A DNA stretch of 64,000 nt from contig JAGPNK010000001.1 in assembly GCA_020746835.1 (NCBI GenBank), forward strand, positions 868,001-932,000, given 5' to 3'. The stretch comes from Stachybotrys elegans. Taxonomy: Eukaryota; Ascomycota; Sordariomycetes; Hypocreales; Stachybotryaceae. Below are positions 53,939 to 64,000 of the stretch, in pieces (positions within the stretch are counted from its first letter, which is position 1; each line of letters begins with the position of its first letter). The notes beneath the pieces are model-generated. The model was given only the letters and a program-made list of their open reading frames with translations, had not been told where the DNA came from and made no database searches. The position numbers and the translations under genes are program-made.

Positions 53939-56833
53939 TTACAGCTTGTCGTAGTACTAGTGACGCAATGTTAGCTCGGTTTCGAGACTCACGGAGGATT
54001 CCATATCTGGCAACTCACGTTCTCGTATCCGGGAACCTCGACCTTGATACCCTTGCGCTTGCGCATGTCGGTAACGATCTGGCCGACCTTGGAGGTGGAG
54101 TCGAGGGGAGAGCCACCGGGCAGGACCTGCCAGTGGTCGAAGACGGACTGGGGGAAGGCCTGTCCAGAGGTGGCCTGGCGCAGATCGCCGTTGAAGCCGA
54201 AAGACTCCAGGACGGGCAGGTAGGCCTTGATGTTGAACAGAGGAGTACCGGGGCGCTGCTCCTCGTTGAAGACATGACCTCGCCTGCGGGTAAGGACACC
54301 GTAGACACCACCCATGGCCTGCTCGGGGACCTGAATCTCAACCAGGTAGACGGGCTCGAGAAGAGCGGGCTCGGCGAGAAGCATGGAGGCGTACAGGACA
54401 CGACGAGCAGTGGGGATGATCTGACCACCACCACGGTGGATAGCATCAGCGTGCAGGGTGACATCCATGATGTTGTAGCGGATCGAGCGCATGGGCTCCT
54501 CAGCGACGGGACCCTCGCGAGAGGCCCACTGGAAACCAGAGACGACAGAGTCCTTAATTTCGTTGAGGTACTGGACGGCCTTGGTCTGGTCAACCAGCAG
54601 GTTGGCACCGGTACCGTCAGGACCGAAGCACCAGATCTTGCGGGCATCGGTGACATCCCAGCCGAAGTCGTCGGCCATGACACGGGCACGCGCCTTGAAA
54701 TCATCACGGGCGCTGACCTTGCCGTTCTCAATGGCGAGGGAGAGCTCCTCCGACATGGGCTCGGCAATCATGTACAGACGGTTGTGCTTGTTGGGAGACT
54801 TGGACAGGGCGGTCATGCTGGACTTGCCCTGGATGGTCTCACGGTACTGGACAACGGGGTCCGAGATGATCAGAGGAACACCAGCGTGGTCCTCCTCGAG
54901 ATCCTTCAGGCAAATCTCGAGGTGGAGCTCACCAGCACCGGCAACAATGTGCTCACCAGACTCGGAGGTCATGGTCAGAACGCAAGGGTCGGACTTGGAC
55001 AGACGCTTGAGACCTTCGACCAGCTTGGGAAGATCCTGAGCGTTCTTGACCTGGACGGAGCGCTGCACGACGGGGGAGACGGAGAACTTCATAACCTTGA
55101 GGTTGTGGGCAGTGTCGCTGGTGGTGAGGGTACCAGACTTAAGCAGGAACTGATCGATACCGACCAGACCGACAATGTTACCGGCAGGCATGTCGTCAAT
55201 GGCCTCGACCTTGCCACCCATCATCAGGACGGTACGCTGGATGGCCTTGATGAACAGGTCCTCCTTCTTGCCAGGGGTGTAGTTGGGGCCCTGGATGCGG
55301 ACCTTGAGACCAGAGCGGACGGTACCGGAGAAGACACGACCGAAGGCGTAGAATCGACCCTTGTCGCTGGTGGGCACCATCTTGGAGACGTACAGCATGA
55401 GAGGAGCCTTGGGATCGCAGTCACGGATACCAATGGCAGCCTCGTCATCAGCGGGACCCTCGTACAGAGTCTCGGCACGGTACTTCTGGGCAGTGCGGGG
55501 AGAAGGCAGGTGCAGAATCATCATCTCCAGGAGAGAGTCGGCCGCAGGAAGGAAAGTGCGCATGACGGCCTTGAGGAGCTGCTTGCCCTCCTTCTGGCGG
55601 TCCTCGGGGGACAGCTTAAGCTGGAGCTTCTCCAGAAGACTGCTGATCTCGTCGTTCTTGAAGTTCATGACGGCGTTGAATACGCGAAAAATCGGGTCCA
55701 GGATAAACTGATTGAAGGCACGCTCAAGCTGCTGGCCCTCGTAGGTGCCGTTCTTGGTCCATTTCTTGGTCTTGGGGTTGAAGTAGTTGTCACCCTACGA
55801 TTTGGTCAGTATGGTGCCGAACAACGGTGATACGGATCCACAGCTGCGCCAGTTGCCAGAAAAAGCGACAGACCGCAAGCAAGGATCGAAAGAGTGATAG
55901 GACTTACCCAGAGACGCTCCATCATCTTGTTCTTGTCAACACCGAACTTCTTGGAGTAGCGGACGGCGAACTGGCGGATGGTGAAAGCCCAGCCGTGGAG
56001 ACCGGAACCGAAAGCAATGGTACCCTTGTCGGGGTAAACCTGGACATCACCGAGAGCCTTGTCAAGGTAGGTAGCGATGATGACGTTGACGGACTCAATG
56101 GTACGGGAGAAGGACTGGTAGAGATCCTCCTTGGAGACCTGGAGCTCGAGGAGCGCACGGTCCACCTTGTTGATGATAACGACGGGCTTGATACGCTCAC
56201 CGAGAGCCTGACGCAGGACAGTCTCGGTCTGGACGCACACACCCTCGACAGTGTCGACGACGACCAGGGCACCGTCAGTGACACGGAGAGCAGCAGTGAC
56301 CTCGGAAGAGAAATCAACGTGACCGGGGGAGTCAATCAGGTTGATGAGGAAGTTACGGCCGTCGGTCTCCTGACCAACAATGTCCTTGATGTCCTCCTCG
56401 TCCTCGAGCTGACCGAACAGGGAGATGGCAGTGGACTTGATGGTAATACCACGCTCCTGCTCGTCGGCTCGGGTATCCGTAGCACGAGCATCACCAGCCT
56501 TTGCGGTGGAGATGATACCAGCCTTGGCCAGAAGGGAGTCGGTCAGGGTAGACTTGCCGTGATCGACGTGGGCAATGACGGACATGTTTCGGACATTGGT
56601 GGGCTTGTCCATCAAGGCCCGAATCTCGTCGACGGTGAAGCTGTTCGAGGCATGATTGTCAGCACATGGACGTACGGAAGCTTAACTCCGAGCGGGGTAT
56701 AAAAAAGCATCATGAGGTGACAAATTTGCCCAGTCGCAGCACGCAAAAGGTACGACAGGCCAAGAGACGAGAAGAATGTAAGGAGAAGAGGCATGAGGTA
56801 TCGCGCCCAGCAACTGTCCACTTACTTGACCAT
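53939..56833 (-). CDS. eft2: Translation elongation factor 2 (eEF2)
   Basis: Four exons: 56833-56826 (8 nt), 56640-55908, 55794-54019 and 53956-53939 (18 nt); 844 residues, the normal eEF2 length. The splices restore the N-terminus [18 protein letters not shown] and the C-terminus GYENYYDKL. GTPase motifs are complete: AHVDHGKST (P-loop), [12 protein letters not shown] (switch I), [12 protein letters not shown] (G3) and NKVDR (G4). Domain IV has the diphthamide-loop context [18 protein letters not shown], which includes the histidine modified to diphthamide. eEF2 catalyses ribosomal translocation in the cytosol. Codon use is strongly biased, as expected for a highly expressed gene, and this creates a long meaningless antisense frame. 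The first intron (185 nt) lies right after the start codon region. Confidence 0.98.
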
Positions 56834-58379
56834 TTTGGCGGTGTTGATGCGCGAACGCTGACAACTAGAATTTGGTGTTTGAGGAAAGACAGAGGTGTCG
56901 AAGCGGGGTTGAGCTTTTTCACCCCGCGGCTTGTGCTCAGGTAGAGAGCGAGCTCACTACAGGATAATCTGCAGTGGGAATATTCAAAGGGAGAGCCAAA
57001 AGTGACGAATGAAGAGAGACAGCGATGGGATCACTGTCACTCTTTCTCTGCGCCGCCTTTGAGGAAGAAGAAAAAAAGAGAATGAAGGAGGGAGGGGAGG
57101 AGCGAGTTTGAGGAAGGAGGGGTGGTCGGGGGGATAAAGTCTCGAGCTCACTGTTTTTTTCTCCCTGCCCACCAATAGGCGGCTTGGCCGGGTACCTCCT
57201 CAGCAGGTACTTGGATACGTACCGCCCTAGCCCACCAAGCAGACTGAGGGGAAATCTCGCCTGCACGCGCAAAAAAAAAAAATTGAGCCCGCAACAACAG
57301 AAAAAATTATCAGGTAGCAGGCGGGGCAGCAAGAGCTTCCAGTAACAGCCCCGCCACGCGATGGAGGTCGTAGGTGGAGACCAAGAAGCTGCTCGTGATG
57401 CACGATTGGCTGCATGCGTGCATGAAGCGGGGTTCGTCGGAGCATGAAGGGTACTTTTAAGGAAATCTACACTGCTTCCTGGCGCAAGTAGTGGGGAGGC
57501 AACTTGCTCGCTCACCAGTCAACAGCACCTACCCAGTACAGTAGTGACTATGCGCCACTTAGTTTCAGGCCACTGCGTCGCAATGGTCAGTGGTCACTCG
57601 TCGGGAGGGCAACCAAGCCCTGGGAAGAAGCACTCCCCCGTGAAGGTACGCAGGTACTTGCTACCAAGGTAATTGCGGGAGCTCGAGGAGGTACCTCAGG
57701 CACTTAGGACCTCTTGCTGACGAAAGCTCGATAACAAATCGCTTTGCTTGCGTTGCCGTATGGAATCATTCTCTCTCCACCAGCCCGATCCGCGGGCCTC
57801 TTGCTCCCAATGTCCACTTGGACACCATGCTTGACTTATCATAATGCTCGTAATGAATATGCCGGGGTAATTCCAAGTCTCATCTTCTCGGCTCTCTCTC
57901 CCTTTTGCCCCTCCCTGCTCCCCTGTATGATAAGTATGTACAGGCTGGATGAGCAAGCCTCCCTTGCCTACATATCGAGCTACCCTGGACCCTCCTTTGT
58001 GAGATCGCCCTCCCGCTGACATCATCCATCTGCCAACTACGGAAACTGGCGTGGCCTAATTTCACGGTCTGACTGATCGATCTGATGTAAGGAGTTAAGC
58101 TTTCCACGCCGTATGACTCTCTTGCCGAACCAGAAATGTTGAGCGTCGCACAACCCTAGCAAAATTACAACGGCAAAGGCAAAGGATACTAAGATTACTG
58201 TTGATTCAGTGCATGTACTACACGGCAAAGTCACTTGTACAATCGAAGTTGAATAGGTACATATCTCAATATCTCAATATCTCCAAATCTAATAGGATTA
58301 AAGAAATCCAATAAATTCAACGCTAAACTAAAATATCTATGTGTCTCTGCCATTTACAACGACTCATCCTCTCTAAACT
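56834..58379. promoter_or_regulatory. eEF2 promoter region and csf1 3' side
   Basis: About 1.5 kb. The part next to 56,834 is the eEF2 leader and promoter. Read on the minus strand it is rich in T/C tracts, including a T-run near 57,270-57,283 and a C/T-rich stretch at about 57,050-57,130, as is common for strongly expressed fungal genes. The right end is the 3' UTR of the csf1-type gene. No coding exon was recognised. Confidence 0.5.
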
Positions 58380-61300
58380 CTAAGAAGATCCCAAAATACG
58401 GGAATATGCATCCTCCACCTCACCGGCCAGCTCAAGAAGCGACACAATGACAATCTGGTGTGTCAGGTTGGGGAGCTTGTCTCTGTTCAGCCCAATCCAC
58501 TCCAACGGTGGAGTGGCCTCTCCCATGTCGCGAAGCTGTGGTGTCTCAATAACCGGCGGCTCCAGCGCGTGGTACATGAATTTCGACTGCGGCACGTTGA
58601 CCTCGGCCGTAATCTTTTGCTGCTGTCCTTCACCCTCTGTCTCAGGCACACCGGTAATTTTGACGGCTGTCATTGGCAATACACGGCCCCAGACTTGCTC
58701 CAGCGCCTTGGTGTGATTCGCCCACATGCCCCTGATGTAGCTGATGCGAGAGTAGTTCCAGCCAACCTCGACCTTGCCCTCAAAAGCACTTTTGAAGATG
58801 TAGTCAATCTGGTTTCCTGTTGGCCTCTGCCACGTCTCCATCACTGCTGTGACCTGCGGCACCTTCAGAATGGTGCCGCCTCGTGATCCTGTTGCTCGCT
58901 GGACTACATCCTCGACCGAGATCTCGCTGAGTGTCTTCGGCGCCTCAGCGTTCCTGACACCAGCGAGTCCGATGCGGAGCTGTCCCAGCGTCATCTTGAG
59001 AACGCTGTGGACACGCCTCTGCTCGACGCCCGCGGCGAATCGTGCATAGGCATTCAGCGCCTCCATCTTGAAGACCTGGTGATCAGAGAAGGTGCTTGGG
59101 AACACGCCTAGGTTCAGCGCCTTGAGTGTCACCACCACGTCGGTATCAAGTGAGATGGGGGATTTAGCCAAGCTATCGTCCTCCGCCAGCTTGGGTGCGA
59201 GCGCTGATGGGTGCGCTGTACCCCGGCTTGTACTGTGCTTCCTCTTTTTGAATTTCTCCAACTCCAGCAACGATGCTTGGAAGCTCTCCCGCTTCTCCTC
59301 AAGCAGCTTCTTGATCGCCTGATAAAGAGCCACTGCTTGTGCGGTAGATGATGTCGTCCCAAACACCTGAACGGCCTCTCCGTCAAAGATGGCAACCAGC
59401 CTGTCTGCGCTACCTTCGCTGCCTCGCCGAATGTTGTACATCAAATACTCGAGCGAAGTGATGTCTGCGATAAGAAAAGCTTGATAGTCAAAGGCAGCCT
59501 TGACCCGGAACTGCTTGAACCGAAGGGATGCCTGCACAAGGGGAGTCTCGTTGAGTGCCTCTTCTCGCTTTGGCCAATGGATAGAGGACCGCAGCCTGAA
59601 GTCTTGAAGCGTAATGAATCCACTCAGCCTGCCCGTACAGTCGATCCCGATGTTGTTGAAACCAATGCATAGGTTCTGCTCCCAGTCTGATGTCTTCTTT
59701 GACCAGACCCAGAAATCGTTAATCCGGAACACAGACCTCCCGATAGCCTGTCCGAGGTCGACTGCGACGTCGAGGGCCTCGATCGAAATGGTAGCCGTCC
59801 AGGGGAAAGCGGCCGTTGCAGCCACTTGCTGGTAACGCTGAACCAGATGTCCCTGTGAGTTCTCCGCCATCAACTTCGCCACGGGTGCTGCTGATCCCTG
59901 ACGCATCTCCTTGGGGTACCAGATCTCACGGAAGAGAAGGAAGTCCTGGACCTGTTTCGCGTTGATGCTGACCTTCATTGGACTGATCTTCACAATGGCA
60001 GAAACACCACTAATGCCGCTTACGTGCTTGCTGTTGAGAAGCGACAAGGATATTCTGTCGATGTCGAAGCTGCCGGTCGATTCTCTGGAGTAGACATGTT
60101 GAACCGACGCCTGAAGACTGTTGAAGGTGCCCGATATGGCAAAGAAGTTGCCCTGCTCCGAGGAATGTACGGTGTTGACGGTAAAGTAAATGCTTTCGAA
60201 GCGCGCTGTTGCAGCAACAAAAGCCACGGGCTGGCAGCTAAGCGAGAACTCCTGTTTGCAAATTCGGAGACCGAGGTTGAGCTTGAGGCGGCCCAGAACA
60301 GCACTAGGGTCTGCAGTAAGGATATTATCTTCATCTGCAGACTTTTCGGATTTCAGCTTCGGCTGGATTGATGCCGAGGGGGATGGCTCATTTTCCGAGT
60401 CGTCTCTAACGACTTCTTGTATACCGGAGATGATGTCCATAACGAGTGGCACCACTGATGGGTGCAAGATGTTGCTCGACGCATCAATCTTGATTTCTCC
60501 ATACAAGTACGGATCGTCTTTGCCATTGTCCTGGTACTCGGCCTTCCACGCCAGACCAGGGCTGCGCAACACGGCGGCACTCCCGGTATCGTCTGCGTTG
60601 AACTGGCCGTACTTGCCACCCAAAGATGGACGCTTTTGCCTCGAGGAGCCAGGAACATCAGTGGTAGGCCGTTGGCTGGAGATGTGCACAACAGCACCAT
60701 CAAAGTCGGCAACGATCAGCAGGTTTTCCATGCGCCTATTGCCAAACATGCTTGGCTGCTGCCCTGAGGCGGGGGCATCTTGAGGCTTCTGACTTTCAGG
60801 GTTACGGGTGATCCACTGGGCCGAGGCGTGCTGTACATTCTTGATCGATAGTGTTATCGAGTCAACGAGATTTGCGGCTGGGACAATGAAGCCTGGGGTG
60901 AGCCGTAGGTCGAGCGATTCTCCAGACGCCTGGAAAGCCATGCGGCGCGTGTCTGGAGTCGACACATAGCCAATGTTGAAGATGACTTGCGGCAGCAAGG
61001 CCGAATGCAGCGAGCGAAGGCTCTTATCTTGACCCGGAGGCACTGTCTGAAGTTGAAAGTGCTCAATGGCAAGCCTGGCCGATCGTTTAGTTCTCGTGCC
61101 GAACTCGATAAGTCCTATAGAAAGGACCAGGTCTTCTTTGTTGGTATCCATATCTTGCGGGTCACCAGCAACATCCCATGACACCCGGATATTCCGTAAC
61201 TCGAATCGATACATGACTGATGCGAGTACCGAATCCAATATGTCGCTGTCCTCGAGGCCGGACTCTTCTCGGTCATTGACCAGGATGCGTGGTTTTGAGT

Positions 61301-64000
61301 GCCTGAGTTTCTTGATGTATTCCAGCTCGCGAGAAGTATCCAGATCCTTAATCTTGTTGCCAAGATAGCCTAGCACATCCACAACAGTCGAAACAGTGTC
61401 AGGTGAGAGGCTGGCGTTGAAGTCATCACTTTTGAAGATAAAGGACCACTCTTCTTTTCCATCGTCGCCGGGCCGGGTACTGGCAGACACAGTAAAACTG
61501 CCCCCCATGGAGCCACACGAGCGCATCTCATCCTTTCTGCCTCTCCAGATATCAAGACCCCCCTTCTTCAAATCCATGTGCAGTTCTGGGTATTTCAAGA
61601 TGGGACTTCGTGCATCATGTCGGTTTGACACCTGGAGACAAATCCTGTCCAGGGAGAAGAGCACCTCGGCCCACGGCTCAAGCTTGGACTTGAGCGACGT
61701 TCTTGCAGAGACCTGCAGGCCAGCAAGCGTCATCTGCATGTTATAGACCAGACTGGACTTGACTGCATCGCCTCTTGGGAGGGTGGTCTCTTCCTTCGGA
61801 CCAAACACATCTGTGATATGACTCTGAATAATCTTGCCCTGTTGCTGCATCTCCTGTATCGCACTAGTGACATGAGGCTGATTCAGTGCCGCAAGGAGAC
61901 TATAAACTGACGATGCGTCCAGTTTGACCACCTCGATGGAGGAGAGAATCGTCAACACCTGGACAGATTTGTAATTGTGGCTGGTGACGCGACCGTTCAG
62001 AGGCGGGATCTGGAGGCGAGAGATACTGCGACGCTGGTTTCTGCTCTTGACCTGTACTTCGTGCAGATTCTCCTTGACATCGAAGTCAAATGTCACGTCT
62101 TGCCGTTCGTTGACGGAACAGCAAGCCCGGGATACAACACCCGATATCACATAGACCAATGACTGCAAAATGGGGACGCTGATGGTGTATACATCGACAA
62201 ACATGGCAACGTTGATGTTGTACTTTGCAACATCCTGTGATGATGGCGGGGGAGGAGCCTTGGGTCTTGTTGTCGAGGAGAATTGTGATGATAGTCGATA
62301 AAAGTGTGCCAACTCGTCTCGTACAAGAAGGTCGACCACTTCCATCAACGCAATGATGTCTTGCTCGACGGACAGGGTGATCGCCTGACTGTTTGCACTG
62401 GCCTTGATTGTGTTGAGCGCTGCTGGCTCCGTGCTCCACTGCTCCAAAGAGAGGCAAACAGTAGGTCCCTTTAGCTGAGACATGCCCAGCAACTGCGAGT
62501 GGCTGTGTGTCCGGAGTGTCACAGCCTTGCAGTTGAGGACTAGGCTGTTGAGGGTTTTGGAAGGTCCAGTCGCGCAAGTAAGAGCCGAGACTTTGAGACC
62601 ATCACTCAAGACCTTAACGGAAAGATTGATCGTCTCTAGTTGGATAGAGCCTTTGATTATTTCCGCAACGACATGGAAGGTTGTCTGATGCTGCTTTGGT
62701 GTCTCGGGACGCTTCTGCTCGACGCTCGATGAGGGGCGAGGCTGCGTTTGAGGCTGAGGTCGACTGTATAATCGAAGAATGCCTTCGACCAGCTCGCAGA
62801 GCTCCCAATTGACGTTGATGGAGGCATCGCTACAACAAACATTGACCGTCATAACAGACCCGGTGGAGTGAGCTAGTTCAGGCCTGCTGCTTTCGATGGG
62901 GGATATTTTATCTTCAAATCTGGCACTGAGGTCAAGAATCTGAATCTTGTTCTCACTAGGGCCAGTGCGATCCAACACAAACTGTGCCTCACGCACTCTG
63001 ATGGCGCCCAATATCGGATAGCGCTGGTTTGCTGAGTCGCTAGGCTTTTGCTGACCGAAGATGTTGGTGATCAAAGCTGCATGGCGGGCATCTTCTAGAT
63101 CCCAGCTTCTCCAACGCTGGAAGGCTGCGACGACCAGCTCTGCTGCATCAGGGGGGACGGCCCAAGACTCATTGACACAATCCCGAATCACCTGACTCTT
63201 GGCATTGGAATCCAGGTTTACCCAGATCTGACGCAAGCGCATGGCCATCTTCCAGGAGTCAGTCGTTCTTAAATGGCCCCGAGCTGATCTGAGAACCGCC
63301 GAGGGTCGTATTAGAAAGGATGGATCAATTGTCGTTGGACCCTCCTCAAGAAGTCTGTAAGCGAGGTACTTCAATCTATTGTCATGTCGAGTGAGGGCCT
63401 TGGACCAGCAAGTGCCCAGATCCGATGCCATGTGTTCTGTCCGATGGACCAGTGCAGCCAAGTACTCAATTTTGCTGGAAGCAGTTGTGCCCACGATAGA
63501 CGCAATGTCAGCATCGATATACTGAACATCTTTGGTGCCCATAGATACCATAATGTTGTTGAGTTGCACCATGAGAGCCGCTTGAGGTTCCTGCAGAGGC
63601 GATAATCGTTCAGAGGCTGATGCCTCCACTGCTTTGACCCTGAGATGGAGAGACGTTCTTGGCTTCTTCGTATTGTTGTCCATTCTGTCCTCCCAGTCGG
63701 TGACAGTGCGGGTAACCAGGGCTACCTGTGAAACAAGAACATCATACTGATCTTGCTCTTCCTCGACAGGGCTGGGCGAGTCCAGTGTTGATGAATTCAA
63801 AAATCGAAAGCTGGCTTTCGGCAATCTGACCATGATATCGTCTATTTGACCAGTCACAGCTGCCTGTTTCTGAGCTTCAAAGATGCCCGTCATGGTGTTG
63901 GCCTGCAGCGAGTCGAGAAGATCATCCGGTTCCGTGGGCTGAAGGGCGGCGAGAAGAGAAGCTGTGTGCCGGGCCGCAGATGGATGGAACATTGCCGTGA
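58380..64000 (-). CDS. csf1: C-terminal part of Csf1 (bridge-like lipid-transfer protein), cut by the window edge
   Basis: The frame is open from the stop at 58380 to the right edge, so at least 1,872 codons of a longer gene are present and the 5' part lies outside. No intron is needed in this span. The sequence has the Csf1/FSA/BLTP1 character: long beta-rich stretches with amphipathic strands and few catalytic motifs, a segment FQASGESLDLRLTPGFIVPA, and the conserved end EWIGLNRDKLPNLTHQIVIV followed by LLELAGEVEDAYSRI. Members form very long hydrophobic-groove rods at membrane contact sites and move phospholipids; yeast Csf1 acts at ER contacts and affects cold growth and GPI-anchor synthesis. 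Fungal Csf1 proteins usually exceed 2,900 residues, so roughly a third is missing here. The ATG at 63992 is an internal Met, not the start. Confidence 0.88.
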   Translation of the reverse strand, partial: TAMFHPSAARHTASLLAALQPTEPDDLLDSLQANTMTGIFEAQKQAAVTGQIDDIMVRLPKASFRFLNSSTLDSPSPVEEEQDQYDVLVSQVALVTRTVTDWEDRMDNNTKKPRTSLHLRVKAVEASASERLSPLQEPQAALMVQLNNIMVSMGTKDVQYIDADIASIVGTTASSKIEYLAALVHRTEHMASDLGTCWSKALTRHDNRLKYLAYRLLEEGPTTIDPSFLIRPSAVLRSARGHLRTTDSWKMAMRLRQIWVNLDSNAKSQVIRDCVNESWAVPPDAAELVVAAFQRWRSWDLEDARHAALITNIFGQQKPSDSANQRYPILGAIRVREAQFVLDRTGPSENKIQILDLSARFEDKISPIESSRPELAHSTGSVMTVNVCCSDASINVNWELCELVEGILRLYSRPQPQTQPRPSSSVEQKRPETPKQHQTTFHVVAEIIKGSIQLETINLSVKVLSDGLKVSALTCATGPSKTLNSLVLNCKAVTLRTHSHSQLLGMSQLKGPTVCLSLEQWSTEPAALNTIKASANSQAITLSVEQDIIALMEVVDLLVRDELAHFYRLSSQFSSTTRPKAPPPPSSQDVAKYNINVAMFVDVYTISVPILQSLVYVISGVVSRACCSVNERQDVTFDFDVKENLHEVQVKSRNQRRSISRLQIPPLNGRVTSHNYKSVQVLTILSSIEVVKLDASSVYSLLAALNQPHVTSAIQEMQQQGKIIQSHITDVFGPKEETTLPRGDAVKSSLVYNMQMTLAGLQVSARTSLKSKLEPWAEVLFSLDRICLQVSNRHDARSPILKYPELHMDLKKGGLDIWRGRKDEMRSCGSMGGSFTVSASTRPGDDGKEEWSFIFKSDDFNASLSPDTVSTVVDVLGYLGNKIKDLDTSRELEYIKKLRHSKPRILVNDREESGLEDSDILDSVLASVMYRFELRNIRVSWDVAGDPQDMDTNKEDLVLSIGLIEFGTRTKRSARLAIEHFQLQTVPPGQDKSLRSLHSALLPQVIFNIGYVSTPDTRRMAFQASGESLDLRLTPGFIVPAANLVDSITLSIKNVQHASAQWITRNPESQKPQDAPASGQQPSMFGNRRMENLLIVADFDGAVVHISSQRPTTDVPGSSRQKRPSLGGKYGQFNADDTGSAAVLRSPGLAWKAEYQDNGKDDPYLYGEIKIDASSNILHPSVVPLVMDIISGIQEVVRDDSENEPSPSASIQPKLKSEKSADEDNILTADPSAVLGRLKLNLGLRICKQEFSLSCQPVAFVAATARFESIYFTVNTVHSSEQGNFFAISGTFNSLQASVQHVYSRESTGSFDIDRISLSLLNSKHVSGISGVSAIVKISPMKVSINAKQVQDFLLFREIWYPKEMRQGSAAPVAKLMAENSQGHLVQRYQQVAATAAFPWTATISIEALDVAVDLGQAIGRSVFRINDFWVWSKKTSDWEQNLCIGFNNIGIDCTGRLSGFITLQDFRLRSSIHWPKREEALNETPLVQASLRFKQFRVKAAFDYQAFLIADITSLEYLMYNIRRGSEGSADRLVAIFDGEAVQVFGTTSSTAQAVALYQAIKKLLEEKRESFQASLLELEKFKKRKHSTSRGTAHPSALAPKLAEDDSLAKSPISLDTDVVVTLKALNLGVFPSTFSDHQVFKMEALNAYARFAAGVEQRRVHSVLKMTLGQLRIGLAGVRNAEAPKTLSEISVEDVVQRATGSRGGTILKVPQVTAVMETWQRPTGNQIDYIFKSAFEGKVEVGWNYSRISYIRGMWANHTKALEQVWGRVLPMTAVKITGVPETEGEGQQQKITAEVNVPQSKFMYHALEPPVIETPQLRDMGEATPPLEWIGLNRDKLPNLTHQIVIVSLLELAGEVEDAYSRILGSS

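Noticed and set aside
53926..55830. 634-codon open frame on the + strand opposite the eEF2 gene
   Set aside because: It is an antisense shadow created by the strong codon bias of eEF2 (few codons whose complement is a stop). The translation is low-complexity Gly/Leu/Asp-rich with no domain.
55827..56702. 291-codon + strand frame opposite the eEF2 GTPase domain
   Set aside because: Same antisense effect of biased codons; composition mirrors the first shadow and no motif is present.

Overview
The window is nuclear DNA of a filamentous ascomycete (Pezizomycotina; the gene families fit Sordariomycetes, probably Hypocreales, but the species cannot be named from sequence alone). Support comes from short introns (about 55-190 nt) with GTAAGT-like donors, CTAAC/CTGAC branch sites and CAG/TAG acceptors, CT-rich leaders before start codons, and families such as a SreA-type GATA factor, Clr2, a DUF3425 bZIP protein and a fungal homeodomain/C2H2 regulator. 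I see no rRNA, tRNA, CRISPR or transposable element. I modelled 17 protein genes; splice sites were placed by eye so that reading frame and family motifs stay continuous.

Layout. 0.6-2.5 kb (+): a secreted, probably GPI-anchored surface protein. 3.5-7.4 kb (-): an F-box protein with WD40-like blades and two ubiquitin-interacting motifs. 7.4-17.8 kb: a 10.4 kb block without a credible gene, rich in homopolymers and small tandem repeats, lying between two divergently transcribed genes. 17.8-19.0 kb (+): a protein with three Cys-rich zinc-ribbon-like modules. 20.8-28.3 kb: a chromatin-flavoured group of Clr2 (-), Nse1 of the SMC5/6 complex (+), an unknown tail-anchored protein (+) and Bre2/Ash2 of COMPASS (-). 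29.6-31.5 kb (+): the SreA iron/siderophore GATA repressor, with an upstream ORF that overlaps its start codon. 33.4-34.6 kb (+): a single-pass membrane protein with a Cys-rich outer domain. 36.5-40.2 kb (+): a 1,189-residue regulator with a Zn2Cys6-type cluster, a TALE homeodomain, C2H2 fingers and five CENP-B/Tc5-like repeats. 42.9-43.8 kb (+): a conserved fungal protein of unknown role. 44.6-46.5 kb (+): an MFS transporter of the DAL5/allantoate permease type. 46.8-48.0 kb (-): an unrecognised basic-tailed protein. 48.7-49.9 kb (-): a bZIP/DUF3425 factor. 50.6-53.2 kb (-): an RBM26/27-like RNA-binding protein. 53.9-56.8 kb (-): translation elongation factor 2. 58.4 kb to the right edge (-): the C-terminal part of Csf1, a bridge-like lipid-transfer protein.

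The genes are not a single pathway. Two loose themes appear: chromatin (silencing, H3K4 methylation, SMC5/6) between 20.8 and 28.3 kb, and iron regulation, where SreA lies 13 kb from an MFS transporter whose promoter carries one perfect match to the published SreA-type site. The most unusual items are the multi-module homeodomain protein, the sreA upstream ORF with ATGA overlap, and the large gene-free block.
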